Source of the DNA: an uncultured Enhydrobacter sp.
Lineage (GTDB): Bacteria; Pseudomonadota; Gammaproteobacteria; Pseudomonadales; Moraxellaceae
DNA length: 64,000 bases
Direction: 5' to 3'
Assembly: GCA_946222995.1 (NCBI GenBank)
Contig: CAMIOS010000001.1
Span: forward strand, 62,001-126,000
The translations under genes were made by a program, and so were the position numbers. The notes under the pieces were generated by a model. The model saw nothing but the letters and a program-made list of their open reading frames with translations, searched no databases and was not told the origin of the DNA. Of the stretch, positions 1-9,216 are shown in pieces. Numbering within the stretch: position 1 is the first letter of the stretch; every line of letters starts with the position of its first letter.

Positions 1-10
1 ATCTCTACCT

Positions 11-39
11 AAAAACGTAGCGGTGACTGCCACGTTTTT
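11..39 (-). terminator. Terminator after azlCD
   Basis: Inverted repeat AAAAACGT (11-18) / ACGTTTTT (32-39). On the minus strand it ends in a T run about 37 bases after the azlD stop. It is symmetric, so it could also stop plus-strand transcription entering from the left edge. Confidence 0.6.
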
Positions 40-75
40 ATACGCTGTTTTATTTACCTTTGGCTAATCTCTTGT

Positions 76-429
76 TTAATTTATAAAATATAAAAAAAAG
101 TTTAGGCTTGCAATACCGATAATCATGCTGACAAATAACTGTTTAAAACAGTGATAACTTATTAAAACAGTCAATAACGCAAAAATTTGGGCAACTAATA
201 ACTTTGACACATAAAAATGCTGCTGGTGATCTAGCCATGTCAACGAAGTTAGCACTAGCAGCACCATCACCGCTAAGGGTAAGCCTTGGTTTACCGCATG
301 AAATACTGCAGAGTCTAGCCAACGTTTTGGCAACACCACAGGCGTAATACGGGTAAAAAACGTGATAAGTGCCATTACTAAAATGGCAAGCACAAGATAC
401 GTGGGTGTGATATTAGTCATGTGGGGCAT
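76..429 (-). CDS. azlD: AzlD family branched-chain amino acid transport subunit
   Basis: Small (117 aa) inner-membrane protein of the AzlD family. With AzlC it forms a two-component exporter of branched-chain amino acids or analogues. The sequence is nearly all hydrophobic, with about four membrane segments. The segment TFFTRITPVVLPKRW near residues 24-38 is the typical AzlD loop after the first helix. It overlaps the end of azlC by 17 bases, or by 8 if the internal ATG at 420 is the true start, so the two are translationally coupled. A hairpin terminator lies downstream at 11-39. Family assignment is firm; the substrate is inferred. Confidence 0.88.
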   Translation of the reverse strand: MPHMTNITPTYLVLAILVMALITFFTRITPVVLPKRWLDSAVFHAVNQGLPLAVMVLLVLTSLTWLDHQQHFYVSKLLVAQIFALLTVLISYHCFKQLFVSMIIGIASLNFFLYFIN

Positions 430-1120
430 CTGCCTGATGGGTGCGTTGTTGGATGAGATAAAATCGCCCCATAATCAAAACAATACTAAGCGCAATCGCA
501 GACAACAACAGCCATTTTTGAAACCATAACAGCCCAACCGCCAACGCAATTACCGCAATATATATCGGATAACTTGCCTTTAGTTTGCGATATTGCTCAT
601 ATGCCAAAATCGCAAATAAGCAGACCAACGCAAAATCTAAATGCGGTACCAGATTATTTAGTTTTGCCCCGATAAGCACGCCTAACACCGTACCGATTAT
701 CCAATAAGCTTGGTTCAAAAAACTAATTGGCAATAATAAAGCTTGGCGTTTTTCTTGCTCAAGTGTGGTCAATACTGAAAAAGTTTCATCTGTCAATGCA
801 AACAAACCGTAGTAGCGTGCCAGCATAGAACTTGGCAAATTAGGCAATAACGGAATGGCATAAAACACGTGACGTAAATTGATCGCTAACGTGTTACTTG
901 CCAACGTCGCAAAGCCTGTACCCGTTGCCAACAGCGAAATTGCTGCATATTGGGCTGCTCCAGCGTATAAAACAACACTGGCAAATACCGCTGCCCATGC
1001 CGGTAATTTGGCTGCCACAAATAATACCCCAAAAGCAATCCCGGCAGGTATATAGCCCATGGCTACAGGGTAGCTGGCTTGTAGGGCGTATTGCCATCGT
1101 TCGGCTGATTTCATTACCAT
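413..1120 (-). CDS. azlC: AzlC family branched-chain amino acid transporter, large subunit
   Basis: Polytopic inner-membrane protein of 235 aa, the large partner of AzlD. Family hallmarks are the N-terminal GYIPAGIAFGVLF segment (about residues 22-34), the small-residue-rich LYAGAAQYAAISLLATG stretch, and the NLRHVFYAIPL motif (about 81-91). It is the first gene of a two-gene unit with azlD. AAGGA sits just upstream, and ATG codons at 1120 and 1114 are both possible starts. Known family role: efflux of branched-chain amino acids or toxic analogues. No regulator gene is adjacent. Confidence 0.9.
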   Translation of the reverse strand: MVMKSAERWQYALQASYPVAMGYIPAGIAFGVLFVAAKLPAWAAVFASVVLYAGAAQYAAISLLATGTGFATLASNTLAINLRHVFYAIPLLPNLPSSMLARYYGLFALTDETFSVLTTLEQEKRQALLLPISFLNQAYWIIGTVLGVLIGAKLNNLVPHLDFALVCLFAILAYEQYRKLKASYPIYIAVIALAVGLLWFQKWLLLSAIALSIVLIMGRFYLIQQRTHQADAPHD

Positions 1121-1128
1121 TTTTCCTT

Positions 1129-1159
1129 AAAAAAACACCCCATCATTCGGATAGGGTGT
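1129..1159 (-). terminator. Terminator of the secDF transcript
   Basis: A 10-bp stem, ACACCCCATC (1135-1144) with GATAGGGTGT (1150-1159), has a 5-base loop and one G-T pair. On the minus strand it is followed by a T run (1129-1134). It lies just after the secF stop and before azlC. Confidence 0.75.
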
Positions 1160-1192
1160 CGATGCCTTTGCAAGCAATTAATTTTTAAACCA

Positions 1193-2440
1193 TCAGTTAT
1201 CGGAATCAAACGCAGGGGCATGGCGGTCATTAAATTCCACTTGCTCTTCGACAAACTCAGGTTTGACCTCGACAATAAAGTCTTTACGGGACATACCCAG
1301 CCATAGCGCAATCGCACTGGCAATATAAATGGAAGAAAATGTACCCAAAATTAAACCAATCAGCAGCGCCACTGCAAACCAAAACAAACTCTCACCACCC
1401 AAGAAAATCATGGCCAACACCACCAATAACACGGTAGATACCGTCATAATAGTTCGGCGTAACGTCTCAGTAAGCGATAAATTGACAATCGCTCTGGGGC
1501 TTAAACCTCGCACACGGCGAAAATTTTCCCGAATACGGTCATATACCACAATGGTATCGTTAATCGAATAACCAATCAAAGATAAAATCGCCGCCAATAC
1601 CGTCAAATCAAATGGCCAACCAAAAAAGGCAAAAATACCTACGGTAATAATACTGTCATGGAACAATGCCAACACCGCACCAAAGGCAAGTTTAGCTTGG
1701 AAGCGTATCGCCACATAAACAAACATACATAGCAGCGCCAAACCAGTCGCCCCAAGCGAAGTCGTGTAAATCTCATCGCCTACTTGGCTACCCACCACAT
1801 CAATTGACTTGATCGTGGCATTATTGTTGGGTAAATCCAATGCTTTGTCCAAATTATTGCTTAATCCCTCAATTTGTTTTTGTGGCGGTAAGCGAACAAG
1901 TATCTCTTTAGTGTTGCCCAAATATTGAATCACGCTGTCGTTAATATGGTGTGAAGCAAGGGTATTTTGTACTTGGCTACGCTCGACAGGTTTTTCATAC
2001 ACGGCGGTGGCAGATACCCCGCCGGTAAAATCTAACCCCAAATTTAGTCCTTTAGCAAAAATCGCCCCCAAGCTTAGTAGGGTCAAAATAATCGAGAAAA
2101 TCGCAAACGGTTTTGCCACTTTCATAAAGTCAATAATACGATGCCCAACCAGTGATTTTTCACCCCCAAATTCTTCCGCCGAAAAATCATCCGCAGCCTT
2201 AGAACTAGCAGGGCTAGGATTGGTTATTGCTTGGCTTGCAGGTAAAGTTTTAGCATTAGGGCTTACTACCTTATTGGTACCTTTACCGTTACGGCGAGGG
2301 GCTTTACGTTGACGTTTAATACTTTGTTCCTCGTTGGTGGTGGTGACGCCCAACTTAGATAATACCTGTCTACTATCGACAAGGTTTTTTCCATGTTCGT
2401 CTATTTGGTCATCGCTGTGCGTATTCTTATTATCACTCAT
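1193..2440 (-). CDS. secF: Protein translocase subunit SecF
   Basis: Inner-membrane SecDF partner that uses the proton gradient to help pull preproteins through SecYEG. It has 415 aa, against about 310-325 in common homologues. The excess is a cytoplasmic N-terminal extension of about 95 residues, rich in Lys/Arg, Ser and Asn (KRQRKAPRRNGKGTNK around 43-58). The canonical start region follows (GHRIIDFMKVAKPF). Family motifs include GLDFTGG in the first periplasmic loop and SINDTIVVYDRIREN near residue 290. The ATG at 2440 has GGAG seven bases upstream. SecD lies 11 bases upstream in the same operon. The extension is the odd feature; start choice seems sound because of the ribosome binding site. 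Confidence 0.95.
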   Translation of the reverse strand: MSDNKNTHSDDQIDEHGKNLVDSRQVLSKLGVTTTNEEQSIKRQRKAPRRNGKGTNKVVSPNAKTLPASQAITNPSPASSKAADDFSAEEFGGEKSLVGHRIIDFMKVAKPFAIFSIILTLLSLGAIFAKGLNLGLDFTGGVSATAVYEKPVERSQVQNTLASHHINDSVIQYLGNTKEILVRLPPQKQIEGLSNNLDKALDLPNNNATIKSIDVVGSQVGDEIYTTSLGATGLALLCMFVYVAIRFQAKLAFGAVLALFHDSIITVGIFAFFGWPFDLTVLAAILSLIGYSINDTIVVYDRIRENFRRVRGLSPRAIVNLSLTETLRRTIMTVSTVLLVVLAMIFLGGESLFWFAVALLIGLILGTFSSIYIASAIALWLGMSRKDFIVEVKPEFVEEQVEFNDRHAPAFDSDN

Positions 2441-2451
2441 TTGTCAGCTCC

Positions 2452-4362
2452 TTAACCAATACTTAGACGTTTAACAGATTTACGATAGCCATAAGCCAAT
2501 TGTATCAAAGCGCGTGTGACGGTAACCGAGGTAAAAATTGAGCTGGCAATACCAATTGCCAATGTCACCGCAAAGCCTTTAATCGGACCTGTACCAATTG
2601 CAAATAAAATAAAGGCGACAATTAACGTGGTAATTTGAGCATCAAAAATACTGCTAAACGCCCGATTAAAGCCCGCCACAATGGCAGATTTGGGTCTTGC
2701 GCCATTGGCAAGCTCTTCTCGTATCCGCTCAAAAATTAACACGTTGGCATCCACTGCCATCCCAATGGTCAACACTATCCCTGCAATACCGGGCAAGGTC
2801 AACGCCGATCCAATCACTGACATCACGGCAAGAATGATTATTAGGTTAAATGCCAAGGCAATATTGGCAATTAGCCCAAATAAGCGATAAAACATAACCA
2901 TAAAGAGAAACACCAATAAATAACCAACTTGGGTAGAAAAAATCCCTTTTTCGATATTGTCTTGACCCAATGATGGACCAATGGTGCGCTCCTCAACAAA
3001 ATACATGGGCGCTGCCAATGCCCCAGCCCGTAGCAATAACGCCAATTCTGAGGCTTCGGCATTATTGGTTAAGCCGGTGATTTGAAATTGAGAGCCAAAC
3101 ACGCCTTGAATCGTCGCTTGATTAATAATATGGCTTTCAGCGTATGGGGTACGCACTTCTTTGGTTTGTCCCGTGGTTGGGTCTTTTGCAAAGCTCACTC
3201 GTTGTTTATTTTCGATAAACAGTACCGCCATTTGCTTGCCCACTGATTGGGTTGTCAAATTTTGCATCAATTTACCGCCTGCGGTATCTAGATTAATGCT
3301 GACTTCAGGACGGTTATTTTGGTCGAGCCCTGCTTGGGCGTTTTCAACATTTTGACCGGTCACAATTGCTTGGGGTAACAACAAGGTTTTGGCAGGACTG
3401 CCCACTGTGCCAAATGAATAAGCTTCTGTGCCAGCAGGCACAGGCGCATTGGCATTGCCGCTTTGGAGTTGGGCTTGATATTCTGCATTTTGCGGAGCAA
3501 CCATCCGAAACTCAAGGTTTGCGGTACGTCCAATTACCCGTTTCGCTTCTGCTGTATCTTGCACACCCGGTAGTTCAACCACAATACGATTCGCGCCTTG
3601 TGATTGTACCACCGCTTCTGCCACGCCTAGCTCGTTGATACGATTGCGTAAAGTCGTCAAGTTTTGGGTAACCGCATCTTGTGAAATTTGGGCGAGGGCA
3701 GCATCGGTGAGCGTCATGTTAATGGCTGCCCCTGTATTGTTGAGCACAGGCTGTAGTTGATAGGCATTGCCAAAACGGTTACGCAAAATATTAATGGCTT
3801 GATCACGGCTTGCATTGTCAGCAAAATTTAATGTTAAACCGTTGGCACTGGTATTGATTGCCGTGGTTACAATTTTTTGATTACGCAGCTCGGTACGCAC
3901 ATCACGACTGATGCTCTCTAGGCGTTGACCCACAGTTTTGCTCATGTCCACTTCTAGCACAAAACGCACACCACCGCGCAAATCCAGACCTAGTTTGATA
4001 GGATTTGCCCCTAGGTTACGCAGCCATTGAGGCGTAGATTGGGCAAGATTAAGTGCCACCACGTAATTATCACCCAGTTTTTCGCGCAGGATTTGTTGGG
4101 CTTTTAATTGGGTTTCGGGTTTTTCATCGCCGATTTTTAATAGCACCGATTTACCGTCAAAGCTATTATCTTTGGTGGCAATGCCGCTGGCATTGAGGAT
4201 AGTTTGGGCTTGTGTCAACACATCATTGGTCAATGTGGTGCTGGCAGAAGCGCCTGTGATTTGTACCGCAGGTTTATCAGGGTACAGATTGGGAAGGGCA
4301 AATAACGTGCTAAATAACAACACCAAACCAATCAATACATACTTCCAAGCAGGATATTGCAT
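2452..4362 (-). CDS. secD: Protein translocase subunit SecD
   Basis: Inner-membrane protein of the SecDF complex, 636 aa from the ATG at 4362; a TTG two codons upstream is also open. Seen in order: an N-terminal membrane anchor (about 8-25), a large periplasmic region with GLDLRGGVRFVLEVD and the P1 head domain, the LPGVQDTAEAKRVIGRTA segment, then a C-terminal six-helix block with TIGMAVDANVLIFERIREE around residue 530. The conserved Asp/Arg residues used for proton coupling are present. It is followed by secF and preceded by yajC after 159 bases, the usual yajC-secD-secF order. No tgt or queA is next to yajC, unlike many gammaproteobacteria. Confidence 0.97.
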   Translation of the reverse strand: MQYPAWKYVLIGLVLLFSTLFALPNLYPDKPAVQITGASASTTLTNDVLTQAQTILNASGIATKDNSFDGKSVLLKIGDEKPETQLKAQQILREKLGDNYVVALNLAQSTPQWLRNLGANPIKLGLDLRGGVRFVLEVDMSKTVGQRLESISRDVRTELRNQKIVTTAINTSANGLTLNFADNASRDQAINILRNRFGNAYQLQPVLNNTGAAINMTLTDAALAQISQDAVTQNLTTLRNRINELGVAEAVVQSQGANRIVVELPGVQDTAEAKRVIGRTANLEFRMVAPQNAEYQAQLQSGNANAPVPAGTEAYSFGTVGSPAKTLLLPQAIVTGQNVENAQAGLDQNNRPEVSINLDTAGGKLMQNLTTQSVGKQMAVLFIENKQRVSFAKDPTTGQTKEVRTPYAESHIINQATIQGVFGSQFQITGLTNNAEASELALLLRAGALAAPMYFVEERTIGPSLGQDNIEKGIFSTQVGYLLVFLFMVMFYRLFGLIANIALAFNLIIILAVMSVIGSALTLPGIAGIVLTIGMAVDANVLIFERIREELANGARPKSAIVAGFNRAFSSIFDAQITTLIVAFILFAIGTGPIKGFAVTLAIGIASSIFTSVTVTRALIQLAYGYRKSVKRLSIG

Positions 4363-4521
4363 AATCAAAACTTCATAATGTTAAAAAAACACCCAAAATC
4401 ATGGCGATTAGGGTCACCCGTTTTAAAGCCTCTTAAGTTTTCAAGTCGTTTAGTGGTTAGATTGCAACATCCAATATAGCGCTAAATCAACTTGAGGTTA
4501 GTGGCTAATTTTATTGGCAGT

Positions 4522-4881
4522 TTAGCTGACACTGCCTTTTAGGCTATCTAGCGTCCCAGCTGGCAATACTGATACAATGGCCGCTCGTTGAATCATCACT
4601 TCTTGATTAGCATTCATCGCGATCACCGCATAATCACCTTGAATTTTTTTGACCTTACCCATCAAGCCGCTTGCAAAGACCACTTCATTGCCGACTGCAA
4701 TGGCATCAATCATCTGACGGTGCTCTTTGGCACGGCGACCTTGAGGGCGTATGATCAGAAAATAAAAAATAGCGAACAATGCCACCATCGGCAACATTTG
4801 CATAACCATTGCCATCGGGGAAGCTGCTTGGCTTGCAGGGGTAGCAGCGGCAGGCAATAAAAATAGCGCAGACAATAACAT
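4522..4881 (-). CDS. yajC: Sec translocon accessory protein YajC
   Basis: Single-pass inner-membrane protein of 119 aa that associates with SecDF. After a short hydrophobic N-terminus and a small linker comes the membrane segment MVALFAIFYFLIIRP (about 32-46). The family signature QGRRAKEHRQMI follows, then a cytoplasmic domain with GNEVVFASGLMGKV. AAGGG lies eight bases before the ATG. The N-terminus (LLSALFLLPAAATPASQA) looks like a cleavable or extra hydrophobic stretch, which is somewhat longer than in E. coli. First gene of the yajC-secD-secF set. Confidence 0.95.
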   Translation of the reverse strand: MLLSALFLLPAAATPASQAASPMAMVMQMLPMVALFAIFYFLIIRPQGRRAKEHRQMIDAIAVGNEVVFASGLMGKVKKIQGDYAVIAMNANQEVMIQRAAIVSVLPAGTLDSLKGSVS

Positions 4882-5381
4882 GACAATACCCTTAACAAAA
4901 ATGATTTTATAAGTGCTTAAACTTGGCGAAAAGCTTAAAATAACCTGGTATGATAACCGATTTGGTTAAATTAATAAACGTTTAAGCCATGGGCAAGCAG
5001 CTTTTTTTCAATGCGTTTTCAATGCGCTAAGATTTGTTAAGATGAATTAACAGATAATACCAAAAATTTAGTTGAATTTGATCAACGATAGCTTAAGGTT
5101 GATAAGGCAAGACATCACATGAATATAACGTTTCTGTAACAAATGATAACTAAGCTATGATATGCTTGCCATGGATAGTGTAACAAATTATTTCAATAAC
5201 TGTTATAGGCTAATATGTTTGATTTTAAAGTTTAATCTGTATTATTAAGTTTAGTTATTTTTATCAATAAATTGGTGATTGATAATTGAATCTTGAAAAA
5301 AGCTAAAAAAACGCTATTAACATAAAAGTAATAGCGTTAGCAAGCTTAACAAAAAATTTTGGCATGATAATAGGTAGGAAA
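4882..5381. other. Intergenic gap between divergent yajC and the exported-protein gene
   Basis: About 500 AT-rich bases. It should hold the promoters for both flanking genes, but no box pair is clear enough to call. The only strong structure is the hairpin at 5303-5338, listed separately. Confidence 0.5.
5303..5338 (-). terminator. Orphan minus-strand terminator-like hairpin
   Basis: Perfect 10-bp stem AACGCTATTA (5310-5319) / TAATAGCGTT (5329-5338), followed on the minus strand by a T run (5303-5309). The neighbouring coding gene on this side runs on the plus strand, so no annotated minus-strand transcript ends here. Confidence 0.55.
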
Positions 5382-5924
5382 ATGAAGCGCACCTTAATCA
5401 ATTGGCAAGGCAGATATAAAGCAGATAACCATTCTTATACCTGTATTTCTCAGCCAATTCTATCTTTTAAAAAACTTGTGATTTCCGCATTGATGGCAGG
5501 TTTGGCTTATATACCATGCGCACAGGCAGCGATTAGCGATGGCGAATTACAACAATTTGTCGTCAATATGACAGCCGCTGCCAACGCCAAAAGTATCAAT
5601 CAAGTTAGCCGTCTGGTGGCAGATGATGCGTTGATTTCGGTAACGCGCAAGGGTAAAACTAGTACCTTAAATAAATCCACTTACCTAAATTTGCTACAAA
5701 ACAATTGGTCAAAGGCATTGCAATATCGCTATAGTATGAATGTGAGTAATTTGGTTAATGTGGGTGACCAAGCAAAGGCGGATGTGACCACGACTGAACT
5801 GATCACAGAATCGAACCAAACATTAAGGCTGGTTACCACGTCAAGGGCAACCTTTAGTGAAGACAACGGTCATGTGGTATTATCACGCGCTATCAGTCAG
5901 CTAGTCATTGAGCAGCCGAATTGA
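5382..5924 (+). CDS. Exported protein of unknown function (possible NTF2/SnoaL-like fold)
   Basis: I do not recognise a named family. The ATG at 5382 is preferred over the ATG at 5364 because AGGTAGGA lies directly before it; this gives 180 aa. After a long polar N-region a hydrophobic stretch (LVISALMAGLAYIPCAQA) ends in a signal peptidase-like AQA site, so the mature protein of about 130 aa should be periplasmic. The mature part (helical start, DDALISVTRKGKTSTLNKSTYL, then beta-rich VTTTELITESNQTLRLVTTSRATF) has the rhythm of a small alpha+beta NTF2-like domain, but this is a guess. It stands alone, with a strong terminator just downstream. Confidence 0.7.
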   Translation: MKRTLINWQGRYKADNHSYTCISQPILSFKKLVISALMAGLAYIPCAQAAISDGELQQFVVNMTAAANAKSINQVSRLVADDALISVTRKGKTSTLNKSTYLNLLQNNWSKALQYRYSMNVSNLVNVGDQAKADVTTTELITESNQTLRLVTTSRATFSEDNGHVVLSRAISQLVIEQPN

Positions 5925-6265
5925 TAAATTGTAAGATAGGCGATACTCGGCAATTAACATAATTGCCGTTTTTTTTTGTCTGCCCCTATGTTTTAATTGT
6001 TTTTTTGTGTAAAGTGTCACCTAAATTTTTATGATGAATAAAGGTTATTTTTAAAAAAAGTGCTTCGGTAAGAAAAATAAATTGATAAGATAGGGCATTA
6101 AAGTTATTAAGTTATTCTTAAAATTTTTGCTAAAAATTGCTAGCATAGCCAATTTATTGAATTATTTTTTATCAGCGTGCTTATCTTTGCTAATTTAATC
6201 CGGTTAACAAAACCCATTATTCATCAAAACACATTAAGAAACATATTAAGAATATAGGAATCAAT
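5925..6265. other. Intergenic gap before mltD
   Basis: It holds the terminator at 5948-5977 and then about 280 very AT-rich bases with no recognisable gene. The mltD promoter should lie in the right half. No clear regulatory motif is seen. Confidence 0.5.
5948..5977 (+). terminator. Strong intrinsic terminator
   Basis: Perfect stem CGGCAATT (5948-5955) / AATTGCCG (5961-5968) with a 5-base loop and nine T residues. It ends the transcript of the exported-protein gene that stops at 5924. Confidence 0.85.
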
Positions 6266-9064
6266 ATGTCATCTACGTCGTTAAAAACGTTTAGCCCTAT
6301 AAAGCCTTTGTCATTGGCAGTTTCAAGCATAGTATTGGCAGCTTGTAGTAGTAGCCCTACCATGCAAACAGCTCAACCAACGGCCACACGAGTGGTAACC
6401 GCAAGCCGTGCGCCTACGACGATAGGCACGCAGGAAAATGCCGCTCTATTAGATATGGATAGCTTAGATGAGCTTGAAGGGCTACTTGAAGCGACTGACA
6501 TGACGATGGTAGAAAATAACTCGCTACTGGTACAAAAATACGGTAATTTGTGGGATAGAATGCGGGTTAACTTTAAGATGAATGAAAATGTCTATGATCC
6601 CCGAATTGAAGCCCAAAAAAGTTGGTTTATCAGCCGTCAAGATTACCTTAATCGATTAACTGCTCGTGCGAGTCGTTATTTATACTATACTGTGCGTGAG
6701 GCAGAACGCCGCAATATCCCAACCGAGCTTGCGTTATTGCCGGTGATCGAAAGTTCCTATGACCCTAACGCTAACAGTAACGCCTCTGCAGCAGGACTTT
6801 GGCAGTTTATTCCAAGTACTGGGCGTATTTATGGGCTGACGCAAACCCCAACGTTTGATGGTCGCCGCGATGTGATTGAGTCCACTCGAGCGGCGTATGA
6901 CTTTCTGACCTCACTTTATAACCAGTTTGGCAGCTGGGAGTTGGCATTGGCAGCGTATAATGCAGGACCAGGGCGTATTGCGTCGGCTATTAGCTATAAC
7001 CAATCTCGTGGCTTGCCGACCGATTATTGGTCGTTAAGTTTGCCCACTGAGACCATGAATTATGTACCGCGCTTTATGGCAGTTGCCCAAATAGTCAAAA
7101 ACCCAAGCAGCTATAATGTGTATTTACCTGCCATTGCTAATCGCCAACACTTTCGCAGTGTTCCTGCCAATGTTGGGGTGAGCCTGTATGATATCAGCAG
7201 TCTAACCGGAGTAGGCTACGAAGAGTTGCGAGCACTAAACCCTGCCTTAACCGCAGGCTCAGTCGATGCTTCGGGACCTAGTCGTATTTTGATTCCTAGC
7301 GATACCAACGAATCAATCGATAAAAAAATTACCCAATTACGAGGCAATGGCTATCAATCGCCCACTTATACAGCCAATAATACCGTCTATCCTAGCGTAC
7401 CGACGACCACTTTCCCATCCGCTACAACAACTATAACACGCACCACGCTACCTAGCTCTAGTAATGACTTAGCCGCGATGGCAAATAAAATGGTGAAAAA
7501 TCAAACCACCAGTTATGTTGCCCCTGTCATTGCACCCACTAGTATCAGCAGCGAACCCCCATTGACCGATGCCGAGCGTAAATCGGTAACAGCCGAACTC
7601 CAATCTGCAAATAACCTACCGACCACTTCCGCCATCGTGACGCCAAATAACACAATTGTTCAAGAACCCCCTATCTCAAAAGCAGAACTGAACAAAATTG
7701 CTCAACAAATTGAGCAAACGACCCCACAAGTTCAACAAGCCATTAATCCAACCGATGGTAACATTAACTTAAATGCCGTACAAACCCAACAATCCGTGCT
7801 CGAAGCAAAAGGTGAAACTAAAAAACTCTCTTATGAAGAACCACCGGTGTTCTTACCAAAAAATATCACCGTAACCCCTGCCGATGGTCATATCACTCCA
7901 GCCCAAACGAGCGAAAAACCTGCCATCATGATGCCTAAACCTGTGGCTAAAAAACCTCGCCCAACAGGCACTCGTACTACCTATCAAGTTAAACGAGGCG
8001 ACAGCTTGGGCAATATTGCCACACGCATGGGCGTCAACTGGCGTGATATTGCAGAATGGAACCAAATCGACCCAACTTCACCGTTATTGGCAGGCTCGAC
8101 CTTATATTTATACAATGCCAAGCCAGTGGCCGAAGAAAAACCCATCCAAAAACCCACCCGTCCCAACAGCTACATTGTCCAAGCGGGGGATACGCTCAGC
8201 AGTATTGCAGATAAATTTGGATTAAGTCTATCAGAGTTGGCAAAATACAATAATTTGCCCGTCACCTATCAGGTCAAAACCAAACAAAACCTTTGGCTAA
8301 TCCCTGATAAAGTGCCTGCCAAATCAATAATCAAAAAACCTATTTATCAAGGGGCAACCAGTAAGTATAGCGTACAAGTCGGGGATACCTTAACTGGGAT
8401 TGCAGATAAGTTTGATACCACCCCACAAACAGTGGCTAACCTAAATGAGGTGGATACCAATTACCGAGTACAAAAAGGCGAAGTGCTCATTGTGCCTGCT
8501 AAAGTGGTGATTGAAAAATCGTCTGTTAAGACAAGCTATCTTAAAACCACAAGCTATGTGGTCAAAACAGGTGAAAGCCTAGGCAGTATTGCAAATAATT
8601 ATGAGATAAGCGTATCAGAATTGGCAAGCCTGAATAACCTAAAACCCAATACTGGCTTACTGGTGGGACAACGAATTCAAGTACCCGTAACGGCGGCAAC
8701 CACAAAAGTAACAGCTCAGGACGACCAAAGACAAGCCGATAAAGTCGTGAATAAATATAGAGGGGCGATAGAAAGTTATAGCGTTAAAAATGGTGAAAGC
8801 CTAAATAGTCTTGCAGCAAGATATAATATCGCTGCGAGTGATCTCGCAGCATTAAATGGTCTTAGACCCAATATTGCCTTACAACGTGGACAAACCATCA
8901 AAGTGCCTAAGATGACCACCACGTATAAAGTCAAAGTCGGTGATTCTCTTATCTCTTTGGCAAATAAATATGAGATAAGCGCTAAGGAATTGGCGAGCAT
9001 GAATAATATGGCCGCCACCACACAGCTGCGCATAGGGCAGACGATTACCGTACCAAATCATTAA
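6266..9064 (+). CDS. mltD: Membrane-bound lytic murein transglycosylase D with six LysM repeats
   Basis: Outer-membrane lipoprotein enzyme that cleaves peptidoglycan glycan strands to 1,6-anhydro ends. The signal peptide ends in lipobox LAAC (about 24-27). The SLT domain has catalytic Glu at about 162 in LPVIESSYDPNA, followed by GLWQFIPSTGR, LTSLYNQFGSWELALAAYNAG and the YVPRF motif. A degenerate LysM follows near 300-345, then a Thr/Pro/Gln-rich linker (about 360-565). Six clear LysM modules start near residues 571, 634, 699, 761, 836 and 886. Length 932 aa is about double the E. coli enzyme, which has two LysM. It stands alone and converges on hupB with a shared terminator. Confidence 0.95.
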   Translation: MSSTSLKTFSPIKPLSLAVSSIVLAACSSSPTMQTAQPTATRVVTASRAPTTIGTQENAALLDMDSLDELEGLLEATDMTMVENNSLLVQKYGNLWDRMRVNFKMNENVYDPRIEAQKSWFISRQDYLNRLTARASRYLYYTVREAERRNIPTELALLPVIESSYDPNANSNASAAGLWQFIPSTGRIYGLTQTPTFDGRRDVIESTRAAYDFLTSLYNQFGSWELALAAYNAGPGRIASAISYNQSRGLPTDYWSLSLPTETMNYVPRFMAVAQIVKNPSSYNVYLPAIANRQHFRSVPANVGVSLYDISSLTGVGYEELRALNPALTAGSVDASGPSRILIPSDTNESIDKKITQLRGNGYQSPTYTANNTVYPSVPTTTFPSATTTITRTTLPSSSNDLAAMANKMVKNQTTSYVAPVIAPTSISSEPPLTDAERKSVTAELQSANNLPTTSAIVTPNNTIVQEPPISKAELNKIAQQIEQTTPQVQQAINPTDGNINLNAVQTQQSVLEAKGETKKLSYEEPPVFLPKNITVTPADGHITPAQTSEKPAIMMPKPVAKKPRPTGTRTTYQVKRGDSLGNIATRMGVNWRDIAEWNQIDPTSPLLAGSTLYLYNAKPVAEEKPIQKPTRPNSYIVQAGDTLSSIADKFGLSLSELAKYNNLPVTYQVKTKQNLWLIPDKVPAKSIIKKPIYQGATSKYSVQVGDTLTGIADKFDTTPQTVANLNEVDTNYRVQKGEVLIVPAKVVIEKSSVKTSYLKTTSYVVKTGESLGSIANNYEISVSELASLNNLKPNTGLLVGQRIQVPVTAATTKVTAQDDQRQADKVVNKYRGAIESYSVKNGESLNSLAARYNIAASDLAALNGLRPNIALQRGQTIKVPKMTTTYKVKVGDSLISLANKYEISAKELASMNNMAATTQLRIGQTITVPNH

Positions 9065-9170
9065 GTGTTAGCATAATTAATCATATGATTTAGTCTAGGG
9101 CATAGATCATATGCTCTAGTTTCTATCAAAAAAACAGCGATCCTAAAAAAAGAGTTGAGTTTACCCAATA

Positions 9171-9198
9171 AAAAAGCATCCATTATGGATGCTTTTTT
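9171..9198. terminator. Shared terminator between convergent mltD and hupB
   Basis: Perfect 11-bp stem AAAAAGCATCC (9171-9181) / GGATGCTTTTT (9187-9197), loop ATTAT, with T runs on both strands. It serves both convergent genes. Confidence 0.85.
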
Positions 9199-9216
9199 AT
9201 TTTTGATCGCTAAATG

